A model generated the notes under the pieces. It saw only the letters and a list, made by a program, of their open reading frames with translations, was not told where the DNA came from and made no database searches. From Anaerolineae bacterium (GTDB taxonomy: Bacteria > Chloroflexota > Anaerolineae > JAAYZQ01), in assembly GCA_016926595.1 (NCBI GenBank), contig JAFGOG010000099.1, positions 1-5,645 on the forward strand: a stretch of DNA of 5,645 bases. The letters run 5' to 3'. Position 1 is the stretch's first letter. The number at the start of each line of letters is the position of its first letter. Shown here piece after piece: positions 1 to 4,879 of the stretch. The translations under genes and the position numbers were made by a program.

Positions 1-755
1 AGGGTCAACAGCGACCAGCCTGGTTCATCATCATCCGCCTTGGCCCGGCCGGCCAGGGTGACCTCGCCCTGGAGCAGACTGATGGCCGTGGTGTTATGAA
101 TGCCCACGGCGAAATTCTGGAAGACGACTGCGGGGATCTCCACGTAGTGCAGGTGCGTAGTGTCGGTGGCCATCAACCGGACAACGCCGGCCGATGTTTC
201 CCCGGTCAGCCAGACGTAGGTCAGGGACCACAACTCCCGCGATTTGCGAGAGGCGCTTTTACCGGACAACGCCGCCGGGGCTACTTGCCTGATCGCCGTG
301 GCCAGGTCGGTCGCCTCAAACGCGGCCAGCCGGCCAACTGGGGGTTGGTCTTCCCCAACTGCAGCATCCAATTCCTCGGCGGTGACCGCGTTGATCGCCA
401 CGTACTCATTAGGGTCCATTCCCTTGATCGGGATGGTGGCCGTCTCCGTGGTGATGGTGAGATCCCATGACTCTGGTGGAGACTCCAGCGTGATGACCTC
501 GGCTCGCTTGCGGAGCTGCGCTAGGCGTTGGTCCAGCTCCTTGGCCGGCACGAGCACCTCACCTTCCTCCTGGACTTCGGCCGGCACCGGGGCGACGACG
601 GCACTGGACAGGTCGGTGCCAGCGAGCTGGAGCCGGCCAAGGCCGGCGACCATCTGGACGTGGCGCAGTGCTGGAAGGGTCGCCTTGTTGGGAACACATT
701 TTTTTACGGCTTGCAGCACCTGGTAAAGCTCCTGGGGGTCAACTATGACTTTCAT
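1..755 (-). CDS. dnaN: DNA polymerase III beta subunit-like sliding clamp (3' end cut by window)
   Basis: The product resembles the bacterial sliding clamp, the ring that holds the replicative polymerase on DNA. The 251 residues seen are open to the window edge; bacterial clamps are about 370 aa, so roughly two of three domains are present. Domain 1 shows the usual start (MKVIVDPQELYQVLQAVKKC, 1-20), then VPNKATLPAL (21-30), LQLAGTDLSSAV (42-53), the GEVLVPAKEL strand-helix (65-74) and the IKGMDPNEY loop (110-118) that matches the clamp 'lpGmp.eefp' segment. Domain 2 shows a helix around 147-160 and VVRLMATDTTHL (191-202), matching the typical 'l.lvATDg.rL'. The ATG overlaps the TGA of the preceding gene (ATGA) and has AAGGAG seven bases upstream. 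It is the last visible gene of the operon and its only recognisable replication gene. Divergence from chromosomal clamps and the small-gene context suggest an element-encoded clamp. The family is recognised from motifs only; no alignment was run. Confidence 0.85.
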   Translation of the reverse strand, partial: MKVIVDPQELYQVLQAVKKCVPNKATLPALRHVQMVAGLGRLQLAGTDLSSAVVAPVPAEVQEEGEVLVPAKELDQRLAQLRKRAEVITLESPPESWDLTITTETATIPIKGMDPNEYVAINAVTAEELDAAVGEDQPPVGRLAAFEATDLATAIRQVAPAALSGKSASRKSRELWSLTYVWLTGETSAGVVRLMATDTTHLHYVEIPAVVFQNFAVGIHNTTAISLLQGEVTLAGRAKADDDEPGWSLLT

Positions 756-1051
756 CGCTCTTCTCCTTGCGTGGGCTGTTGCAGGCGAGTGACAACCGCC
801 GCCAGCACTTCCAGCGCCTGCCGCACTTCGGCTGTAAGCAGCAGGTAGAACTCAAAGGGATAAAACCTGGCCAGGTGCTCCTCGACCGGCTGCGTGGGCA
901 GGGCCTCCAGGGGCACTCCTATGATGGTAGTGAGCAGCACGGTAAACTGGTGCGCCACCTCTACCTGGCTAGGCTCAAAGCGGATGCGCTTGCGCGGTGT
1001 GCCGTCTTCGGCCGGCTCGGCATCGAAAACCAACGGACAACTGATCGTCAT
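752..1051 (-). CDS. Hypothetical 99-aa protein preceding the sliding clamp
   Basis: I do not recognise this protein. The start chosen is the ATG with AAGGAGG five bases upstream; it overlaps the previous gene's stop as ATGA. An in-frame ATG 57 bases further upstream would extend deep into the preceding gene and lacks reason. The N-terminal part (1-30) is polar with a basic patch (TPRKRIRFEP). The rest looks helical, with a hydrophobic stretch around 34-48 (FTVLLTTIIGVPLEAL) that is too short and broken to be a confident membrane segment, and a C-terminal helix rich in Leu/Val (YLLLTAEVRQALEVLAAVVTRL). Its stop overlaps the clamp ATG, so its translation is probably coupled to that of the clamp. 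This suggests, without proving, a replication-related role. No function is assigned. Confidence 0.75.
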   Translation of the reverse strand: MTISCPLVFDAEPAEDGTPRKRIRFEPSQVEVAHQFTVLLTTIIGVPLEALPTQPVEEHLARFYPFEFYLLLTAEVRQALEVLAAVVTRLQQPTQGEER

Positions 1052-1494
1052 CCTCTCCTCCTTGCGGCCGACTGTTCCCAGTCGGAAGAGCGGGCCAGCG
1101 CCGACCATTCTGTCAGGTTGACGCTGGTAGATCCGTGCCAGACCGGCCAGACGTCGCGCAGAAGCCAGGCCAGATACCAGCTCGCAGGGCGGGCCTTCGT
1201 CACTGTCGGCTCATCGGGCCGGATTTCCTCAGGCAGACCGGCCCTGGCCATCTCCGCCTCGTACAAGCCGCGGGCCAGCCAGGTCCAGTGGTGTAAGGAG
1301 AGCTCGACCGTAGCCCTGGCCTTGCCCGCCTTGCGGTGGGCAACCTGCAGATACGCCTGCGCAGACTGCTGGGTCCCGATGCGTGGACAGTAACCATCAG
1401 GGGCCGCAGCTCGGTCAACTATCCATTGGGCGTAGGTGCGCAGGGCCTGCCAGAAAGCCACGGGGGCCGTGAGGGCCAAAAACTCCTCATTCAC
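1048..1494 (-). CDS. Hypothetical 148-aa Trp-rich protein with GTG start
   Basis: I do not recognise this protein. The start is taken as GTG at 1494-1492 because a strong GGAGGAG lies six bases upstream and the resulting overlap with the preceding gene is only 8 bp. The next upstream in-frame ATG (1575) would overlap that gene by 89 bp and has no comparable ribosome site. The protein begins MNEEFLALTAPVAFWQAL and is rich in Trp and Ala, with mostly helical-looking stretches (WQALRTYAQWIVDRAAA; VELSLHHWTWLARGLYEAEMARAG; ASWYLAWLLRDVWPVW). It ends in a basic ARRRG tail. The spaced aromatics suggest a soluble helical bundle or a nucleic-acid or protein interaction surface, but no catalytic motif is visible. 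Its stop overlaps the ATG of the 99-aa gene as ATGA. Confidence 0.72.
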   Translation of the reverse strand: MNEEFLALTAPVAFWQALRTYAQWIVDRAAAPDGYCPRIGTQQSAQAYLQVAHRKAGKARATVELSLHHWTWLARGLYEAEMARAGLPEEIRPDEPTVTKARPASWYLAWLLRDVWPVWHGSTSVNLTEWSALARSSDWEQSAARRRG

Positions 1495-1765
1495 AGGATA
1501 CTCCTCCAGCCAGCCGCTCTTGGGCGCTTTGAATCTGCCGCTCAAAGTTCGCAAAGTTTGGGTGGGGCCAGGCAAAGCGCCCGGTCGTAACGGTCAGTAT
1601 TCCCTGGACAAAGGAGAGCTCTGCCATCATGGTGGATGTAAACTGCCATGCTGGGTAGATGGTCAGGAAAACTCCTTGCTTGACGTAGAAGGCCCTACCC
1701 TGAGCGCCACGGGAGTGGGGCTCGTACCCCAAGTTTCTGGCTGCTGCTGCTCCAAGCATGGTCAT
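1487..1765 (-). CDS. Hypothetical 92-aa protein
   Basis: I do not recognise this protein. The ATG overlaps the stop of the preceding gene (ATGA) and has GGGAGG six bases upstream. A second in-frame ATG at codon 3 is possible but less well spaced. The sequence opens with a small Ala-rich segment (LGAAAARNLGYEP), then has a Gly/Arg stretch (SRGAQGRAFY) and a likely beta-strand core (AFYVKQGVFLTIYPAW, then ELSFVQGILTVTTGRFAWP), and ends in an amphipathic helix (FANFERQIQSAQERL). The layout looks like a compact alpha/beta domain. No metal site, catalytic motif or signal peptide is seen. The last codons hold the ribosome site of the next gene, so the two are probably coupled. Confidence 0.72.
   Translation of the reverse strand: MTMLGAAAARNLGYEPHSRGAQGRAFYVKQGVFLTIYPAWQFTSTMMAELSFVQGILTVTTGRFAWPHPNFANFERQIQSAQERLAGGVSCE
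1501..1507 (-). promoter_or_regulatory. Ribosome binding site that decides the GTG start at 1494
   Basis: On the minus strand GGAGGAG stands six bases before the GTG and lies inside the last codons of the 92-aa gene. An ATG two codons later (GTGAATGAG) is out of frame with the long reading frame, so GTG is the start used here. Confidence 0.65.
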
Positions 1766-2490
1766 GAGTGGCCTCCCAGACTCTGCCTGATCTCCTCCGG
1801 ATTAATTGCCCCTGGCTCCGGCAGCCTCGCCAGGAGTGCCCGCAGCCGGCGATACTCTTGGACGCCCAGAGGCTGTAGTGCTTGCTCCAGGCTGGCGAAG
1901 CGGTGCAGCACCTGCTCCGGTCCTTGGGCAAAGTGCAGCGCGACCGCGTGCCCGGCAATCACCTCCAGAATGCGCATGTAGGCGGCCTCTTCGTCGGAGA
2001 GGGTCTCGTCTAGCAACTGGGCCAGCCGGCGCACCTCCTGGGCGTACGGCGAGTCGTCCGTTGGCGAGTCGCCAAACCAAGCCCGTACCTCGCGCAAGGC
2101 GCTGGACTGTGCCCGGTTGGCGGTCTGCAGATCGGCGATCTGGCGCTTTTTCTCCGCTATATCCTGCAGCAAGCCGGCCATCGCCCGTGCGGACTTGGCT
2201 GGGGAGAAGGTCCACGTCACCAGCAAAGTGGTCTCTTTTTGCACGTAGCTCTCATCCAAGACCACTTCTTCACCCGACTCGCGGGTGATCTTCTGGATGT
2301 GCAGTTCGTGGCAGACCAGGAACAGCAGGTGATCCTGCCGCAGGATCCGGCTGGCCACTTCGTCCAGTTCCAGTGCTTCCCCGGCCAACAGTCGCGTGCG
2401 CAAGTCGATAGCCAGGCGCGGCTCGACCTGATACCGCGAAATGAGGTGGTCTGCTTGGATCGTGGAGTGCAATACGGGTGCCTCTTCCAT
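1762..2490 (-). CDS. Hypothetical 242-aa protein with central coiled coil
   Basis: This is the largest unrecognised gene of the operon. The start is the ATG at 2490, with AAGGAGG five bases upstream; the open frame continues 25 codons further but that start would run into the preceding gene. The N-terminal part (1-95) is mixed alpha/beta and includes hydrophobic strands (DHLLFLVCHELHIQKI; ETTLLVTWTFSP). Residues about 97-137 form a strong predicted helix or coiled coil (AMAGLLQDIAEKKRQIADL, then QTANRAQSSALREVRAW). An acidic, Ser/Asp-rich linker follows (FGDSPTDDSPYAQE), then a helical C-terminal half ending in PGAINPEEIRQSLGGHS. A coiled coil suggests self-association or a scaffold. It is separated from the upstream gene by 26 bp, the widest gap in the operon. 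No function is assigned. Confidence 0.75.
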   Translation of the reverse strand: MEEAPVLHSTIQADHLISRYQVEPRLAIDLRTRLLAGEALELDEVASRILRQDHLLFLVCHELHIQKITRESGEEVVLDESYVQKETTLLVTWTFSPAKSARAMAGLLQDIAEKKRQIADLQTANRAQSSALREVRAWFGDSPTDDSPYAQEVRRLAQLLDETLSDEEAAYMRILEVIAGHAVALHFAQGPEQVLHRFASLEQALQPLGVQEYRRLRALLARLPEPGAINPEEIRQSLGGHS

Positions 2491-2516
2491 AGGATCCTCC
2501 TTGCCCCGATCAGCCG

Positions 2517-2987
2517 TCACGCTTCTTCCAGGGCCGCGAAAAAGTTCCGGATCGCCTCCTCGCACTCTACGCGGAACGGTCCGGAGTGCAAGTCAGTCAG
2601 CCCGGCCGTCTCCGCCAGGCTGTCCGAATCATAGTCATCATCCCTCAGGGTGAGTGCTTTCTCCCGCCCCATTTGCAGAACGGCGGCGGTGATGTCGAAT
2701 TGGCACCGGCCGTCTACTTCCACGGCATAATCGCCTACCCATGCCTGGGGGACGAACCAGGCCAAGCACCGCCCTTTGGTAAATCTCCCGGCGGCGGTAG
2801 CCATGCGAGCGTTCCAAAACTGACGCCCCGCAACGCCCAGTAGGCGGTCACATTCGGTGGACAGAGCGGCGGCCGCTGCTTCCAGTTCCAGGTCAGGCAT
2901 CCCGTCCACGTCCGCGACCTGCGCGGCCAAAAGATCCAGTAAAGCCATGGCTTTGGTGACAACGGGCAGAACCGCTTGGTCACTCAT
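2517..2987 (-). CDS. Hypothetical 156-aa acidic protein
   Basis: I do not recognise this protein. The chosen ATG has GGAGG six bases upstream and overlaps the end of the preceding gene by 8 bp (ATGAGTGA). An in-frame ATG 12 codons earlier lies deeper in that gene and is less likely. The first half is Leu/Ala-rich and helical (VVTKAMALLDLLAAQVADVD; ELEAAAAALSTECDRLLG). The middle is more beta-like (RCLAWFVPQAWVGDYAVEVDGRC cut here by description: strands around residues 85-107), followed by a highly acidic loop with RDDDYDSDS near 126-134 and a C-terminal helix (CEEAIRNFFAALEEA). The overall strong negative charge is compatible with a DNA-mimic or protein-binding role, which is speculation. 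Nothing catalytic is visible. Confidence 0.72.
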   Translation of the reverse strand: MSDQAVLPVVTKAMALLDLLAAQVADVDGMPDLELEAAAAALSTECDRLLGVAGRQFWNARMATAAGRFTKGRCLAWFVPQAWVGDYAVEVDGRCQFDITAAVLQMGREKALTLRDDDYDSDSLAETAGLTDLHSGPFRVECEEAIRNFFAALEEA

Positions 2988-3240
2988 CGCTTTCCTCCGG
3001 TTTCCGGGCGGCCAAGGCAGCATAATACTCGTCTACCTGGTCGGTGTACTCGTGCTCATCCAGCTCGGCCTCGCAATCGGAACAGAAAACCCGGAAGCTC
3101 TTGGTTTCGGAGAAGCCGGCGCGGGAATCGACCTCCCCATCTTGGTAGAGGGGAACCTCGCGGGCCAGGATCTCCAGGGTGGCGATTAACGGAGCCCCGC
3201 AGTGGGGGCAAACGGCGCGTTGACGATTTTCTTCCTCCAT
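2980..3240 (-). CDS. Small two-knuckle zinc-binding protein (86 aa), function unknown
   Basis: Two CxxC knuckles are visible: C11-P-H-C14 followed by GAPL, and C53-S-D-C56 followed by EAEL. They are separated by 38 residues, as in zinc ribbons with a long insertion, so the protein very likely binds one zinc ion (inferred from the four cysteines). The C-terminal third is strongly acidic (ELDEHEYTDQVDEYY, then KPEESDE). The ATG is 4 bp after the preceding stop, and the GAGGAG that ends that gene serves as its ribosome site. Further upstream in-frame starts would lie inside the preceding gene and are rejected. Small proteins of this kind are common in phages, where roles in transcription or recruitment are often guessed but rarely shown. 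No specific family is recognised. Confidence 0.75.
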   Translation of the reverse strand: MEEENRQRAVCPHCGAPLIATLEILAREVPLYQDGEVDSRAGFSETKSFRVFCSDCEAELDEHEYTDQVDEYYAALAARKPEESDE

Positions 3241-3244
3241 TGGT

Positions 3245-3691
3245 TTACTCCTCGACAATGGACATCGGTGGTTTCGGCTTGGGCCTCCGCTGTGGCGGCT
3301 GCCACAACAGCTCGTCTGCCACCCGCTTCTGCGCCCACCCGGCGGCCACAAGGACCTTTTGCGCGGCTTCGGCCAGCCAGTCGTGGGCCTCGGCCTCCAC
3401 GTTGCTTTGCCGGATTGCGGTTGCGCCGCTTTTGAACCGGCGGCGATAGCAGACGCGCAGCTCCGCCTTATAGCCCAGGCCCTGGGAGGTGCGCTTCGGC
3501 ACCAGGCTCAGCCAGGCGTCACTGATCCCTGTTTGTGCGACATGGAGATGGAAAGACGGCCCCCGCTGGTTATCGTAGCGCAGGTCTTGGCTCCAGCCCG
3601 GCCTGTTTGGTGCATACAGTGGGCATTGGGCTCGATGGTGATAGCCGCGCAGATGAGGCCGTGAAACTCCAGCGCACGTGCAGTGCTTCAT
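3245..3691 (-). CDS. Hypothetical 148-aa protein with N-terminal Cys/His cluster
   Basis: I do not recognise the family. The N-terminus carries C4, C6, H13, H18, H19 and C23, a clustered set that could hold a zinc ion, although the spacing does not match a textbook finger. The middle is basic with strand-like segments (PSFHLHVAQTGISDAWLSLVP; AELRVCYRRRF). The C-terminal half has a helix (EAEAHDWLAEAAQKVLVAAG) and ends in a Pro/Lys/Arg-rich tail (QPPQRRPKPKPPMSIVEE). Net positive charge in the centre and tail makes nucleic-acid binding plausible, but this is inference. The ATG overlaps the previous stop as ATGA; its ribosome site (AGGAG, about ten to eleven bases upstream) is somewhat distant, so translation may depend on coupling. 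Confidence 0.7.
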   Translation of the reverse strand: MKHCTCAGVSRPHLRGYHHRAQCPLYAPNRPGWSQDLRYDNQRGPSFHLHVAQTGISDAWLSLVPKRTSQGLGYKAELRVCYRRRFKSGATAIRQSNVEAEAHDWLAEAAQKVLVAAGWAQKRVADELLWQPPQRRPKPKPPMSIVEE

Positions 3692-3855
3692 GATGTTCGT
3701 TGCTCCTGCAGCTCGGCGTCCAAGGCCCGGCGTAATTCAGCCAGGCACTCGTCGCTGAGGTCGAGATGCGCGGCCACGGCCTGGTACGCGGAGTGTTCCG
3801 GGTCCAGGACGGCATGGGCAATCTCTTTGATAACCAGTAGCTGTGCTTCGTCCAT
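3688..3855 (-). CDS. Hypothetical 55-aa helical protein
   Basis: This very small gene starts at an ATG that shares one base with the previous stop (TAATG) and has GGAGG five bases upstream, a well-formed start. The longer open frame that continues upstream has no ribosome site and overlaps the membrane-protein gene out of frame. The product is Leu/Ala/Glu-rich and appears wholly helical in two segments (DEAQLLVIKEIAHAVL; DECLAELRRALDAELQEQ) joined by DPEHSAYQAVAAHLDLS. It is acidic and has one cysteine. Such mini-proteins in phage early operons are often host-factor binders, but nothing here shows a partner. Its stop overlaps the start of the next gene as ATGA. Confidence 0.65.
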   Translation of the reverse strand: MDEAQLLVIKEIAHAVLDPEHSAYQAVAAHLDLSDECLAELRRALDAELQEQRTS

Positions 3856-4127
3856 TACAACCTCCGGTCTTGCTGCCGGGCTGTTAAGACGGCCCGGCCC
3901 AAGTTCGCGGCGGGCTGCGCCGCGAGGCTGGGAAAGCCTGGTCCCGTGGGTAGTCCGGCATCGGGACATACTCCAGAGCACGCCGGCTGGGTACGAGGGA
4001 TGCCTAGCAGGTCTTGGATGGCATTGACGATGCCGCAGCCGGCCCCCATCTGGCATTCCACTACCAGGGTGAAATAAAGTAAAATGAGGGCAAGAAGCAG
4101 GAACAGTACAAACACGACCTTGCTCAT
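3855..4127 (-). CDS. Small membrane-anchored or exported Cys-containing protein (90 aa)
   Basis: The N-terminus is MSK followed by about 20 hydrophobic residues (VVFVLFLLLALILLYFTLVV, 4-23), a clear membrane segment or uncleaved signal anchor. With a lysine on the inner side, the rest would face outside the cytoplasm. The exported part has C25, C31, C50 and C54, enough for two disulfides. The first cysteine right after the hydrophobic core (VVEC) is not a good lipobox, so a lipoprotein is less likely. The tail is Pro/Gly/Ala-rich and probably unstructured. The ATG has AAGGAG seven bases upstream, overlapping the previous gene's TAA, and the genes are 11 bp apart. A cytoplasmic-membrane role (for example superinfection exclusion or membrane anchoring of the cluster) is only a guess. 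Confidence 0.7.
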   Translation of the reverse strand: MSKVVFVLFLLLALILLYFTLVVECQMGAGCGIVNAIQDLLGIPRTQPACSGVCPDAGLPTGPGFPSLAAQPAANLGRAVLTARQQDRRL

Positions 4128-4138
4128 TATGAGTCTCC

Positions 4139-4702
4139 TTAGTCGGTCAGTAATTCGTCTGGGATGATTAGGTCAGGCGATAGGGCCTCCCAGTACACCC
4201 ACCATCTCTCAGTGTCTACGTACCCCACTGTTTGTAGGCCGGTCCAGTCGGGGAGGGCAAACCAGGCCCTGGTGGGGTAGTCTTCAACGGCCCGGCCGGC
4301 GGCATTGACCGCGTAATCGCGCCGCTCTTCTGGGGTAGCGTCCTGGCCGGCGGGCCGAGTGTACAGTCCGCCCTCGTAGTAGACATAGACCGGGCCAGCG
4401 GGGTCACGTTGCAGCGCGACGGCCGCGCTGCCGGGGAGTAGTTGCTGGAAGGGGGCCAGTACAGTCGCCGGCGCGTTTGCGGCAGGCTCCACGATGGGGA
4501 GCATGGAGGAGGAAGGGGCGAGACCGCCTGCTGCACAGGCGGGGCAGTAGGTGGCGTTGCGCAGGTTGCCACTCACTGGGGCGTGGTCGCCCGATGCCCG
4601 CAGGTTAGCTATGGCCCCCTGCGAGTAGGCGGTGGTGAACTTCGAGCCGGACATTCGCCATTTCCGTTGACAGGAGGGGCAGATTGCCTGATAGGTAGTC
4701 AT
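4139..4702 (-). CDS. Zinc-ribbon protein (187 aa), first gene of the operon
   Basis: Two CxxC knuckles, C8-P-S-C11 and C53-P-A-C56, enclose a 41-residue polar stretch containing a basic segment (QRKWRMSGSKF). This is a probable N-terminal zinc ribbon. An Ala/Pro/Ser-rich linker (about 58-95) leads to a C-terminal domain rich in Tyr and Trp (VYVYYEGGLYTRP; RAWFALPDWTGLQTVGYVDT; RWWVYWEALSP). No family is recognised for that half. The ATG has AAGGAG seven bases upstream and lies about 50 bases from the predicted transcription start, making this the promoter-proximal, probably most expressed gene of the operon. A DNA- or RNA-binding regulator is plausible from the ribbon, but unproven. Confidence 0.75.
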   Translation of the reverse strand: MTTYQAICPSCQRKWRMSGSKFTTAYSQGAIANLRASGDHAPVSGNLRNATYCPACAAGGLAPSSSMLPIVEPAANAPATVLAPFQQLLPGSAAVALQRDPAGPVYVYYEGGLYTRPAGQDATPEERRDYAVNAAGRAVEDYPTRAWFALPDWTGLQTVGYVDTERWWVYWEALSPDLIIPDELLTD

Positions 4703-4727
4703 CGCTGGTCTCCTTGCGCTGTAATGT

Positions 4728-4741
4728 GTCTAAATATAGAC
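4728..4741. repeat. Small dyad in the operon leader
   Basis: GTCTA and TAGAC flank four A/T bases (14 bp). It lies in the 5' untranslated region of the first operon gene, about 12 bases upstream of its ribosome site. It could be a minor operator half or a weak RNA hairpin. Its short arms make chance a real alternative. Confidence 0.35.
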
Positions 4742-4754
4742 GAGTTTATGCACG

Positions 4755-4777
4755 ACTACATTGTAACACAATGTAGT
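4755..4777. promoter_or_regulatory. Probable repressor operator over the -10 box
   Basis: A perfect inverted repeat with 10-bp arms (ACTACATTGT and ACAATGTAGT) around a 3-bp centre. It contains the whole -10 hexamer and the last 12 bases of the promoter spacer. A dimeric regulator bound here would block RNA polymerase, so this is best read as the operator of the operon. The regulator gene is not in the window. Confidence 0.65.
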
Positions 4778-4788
4778 GTTTTTGTCAA
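4760..4788 (-). promoter_or_regulatory. Strong sigma70-type promoter of the small-gene/clamp operon
   Basis: On the minus strand TTGACA (4788-4783) is separated by exactly 17 bp from TACAAT (4765-4760), which is preceded by TGT, an extended -10. Five of six -10 bases and all six -35 bases match consensus. Transcription would start near 4752-4753, giving a leader of about 50 nt before the zinc-ribbon gene. No other promoter or terminator is seen in the downstream genes, so this probably drives all eleven. Confidence 0.8.
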
Positions 4789-4794
4789 GCGGGT

Positions 4795-4820
4795 GTTATT
4801 CCTGTCTGGACAGGGATAAC
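4795..4820. promoter_or_regulatory. 26-bp imperfect dyad upstream of the -35 box
   Basis: The arms GTTAT-T-CCTGTC and GACAGG-G-ATAAC pair over 12 positions with one mismatch around a TG centre. It ends 6 bp upstream of the -35 hexamer and overlaps the T-run of the upstream terminator. Position and length fit an activator site or second operator. There is no U-tract on either side, so it is not itself a terminator. It is not a LexA box: the CTGT/ACAG halves are only 4 bp apart, not 8. Confidence 0.55.
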
Positions 4821-4843
4821 AAAACCGGCGTCCCGACGCCGGT
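4815..4843 (-). terminator. Rho-independent terminator of the HNH gene
   Basis: On the minus strand an 8-bp GC-rich stem (ACCGGCGT/ACGCCGGT) with a CGGG tetraloop is followed at once by TTTTGTTAT. It lies about 36 bp after the HNH stop codon and separates that gene from the operon promoter. Confidence 0.8.
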
Positions 4844-4879
4844 GGTATTGCTTCTGAAGGTTAGGACAAGGGGATTCCG

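Larger units (their letters stand above)
4703..4879. other. Only sizeable intergenic region: regulatory hub
   Basis: These 177 bases hold the terminator, promoter, the dyads and the ribosome site (AAGGAG at 4710-4715) listed separately. They are visibly more A/T-rich around 4728-4800 than the flanking genes, as expected for a promoter. No small gene or RNA gene is recognised in them. Confidence 0.7.

Noticed and set aside
695..706. A-AAA-AAA slippery heptamer in the clamp gene (codons 17-19)
   Set aside because: It fits the X-XXY-YYZ pattern in frame, but no functional extension in the -1 frame or stimulatory structure is apparent, and the zero frame gives the clamp fold.
767..1393. Long plus-strand open frame (208 codons), with others at 1436-1981 and 1806-2288
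   Set aside because: They lie antisense to well-started, overlapping minus-strand genes, lack ribosome sites, and read as low-complexity Arg/Ser/Gly/Pro sequence typical of GC-rich shadow frames.
1802..2215. Minus-strand alternative frame inside the 242-aa gene
   Set aside because: Arg/Gly/Ala-rich shadow frame with no ribosome site, inside a better-supported gene. The same holds for minus-strand frames at 4216-4572 and 5133-5357.
2331..2347. Inverted repeat GATCCTG/CAGGATC with a 3-bp centre
   Set aside because: It lies in the middle of the 242-aa coding sequence, with short arms; chance in GC-rich coding DNA is the simplest reading.
4755..4786. Hairpin followed by TTTTT on the plus strand, resembling a terminator
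   Set aside because: No plus-strand gene leads into it, the stem is A/T-rich, and the T-run is explained by the bases next to the -35 box of the minus-strand promoter.
4799..4816. LexA/SOS-box-like CTGT and ACAG halves
   Set aside because: The halves are 4 bp apart; the enterobacterial box needs 8, and the Gram-positive box has a different core.
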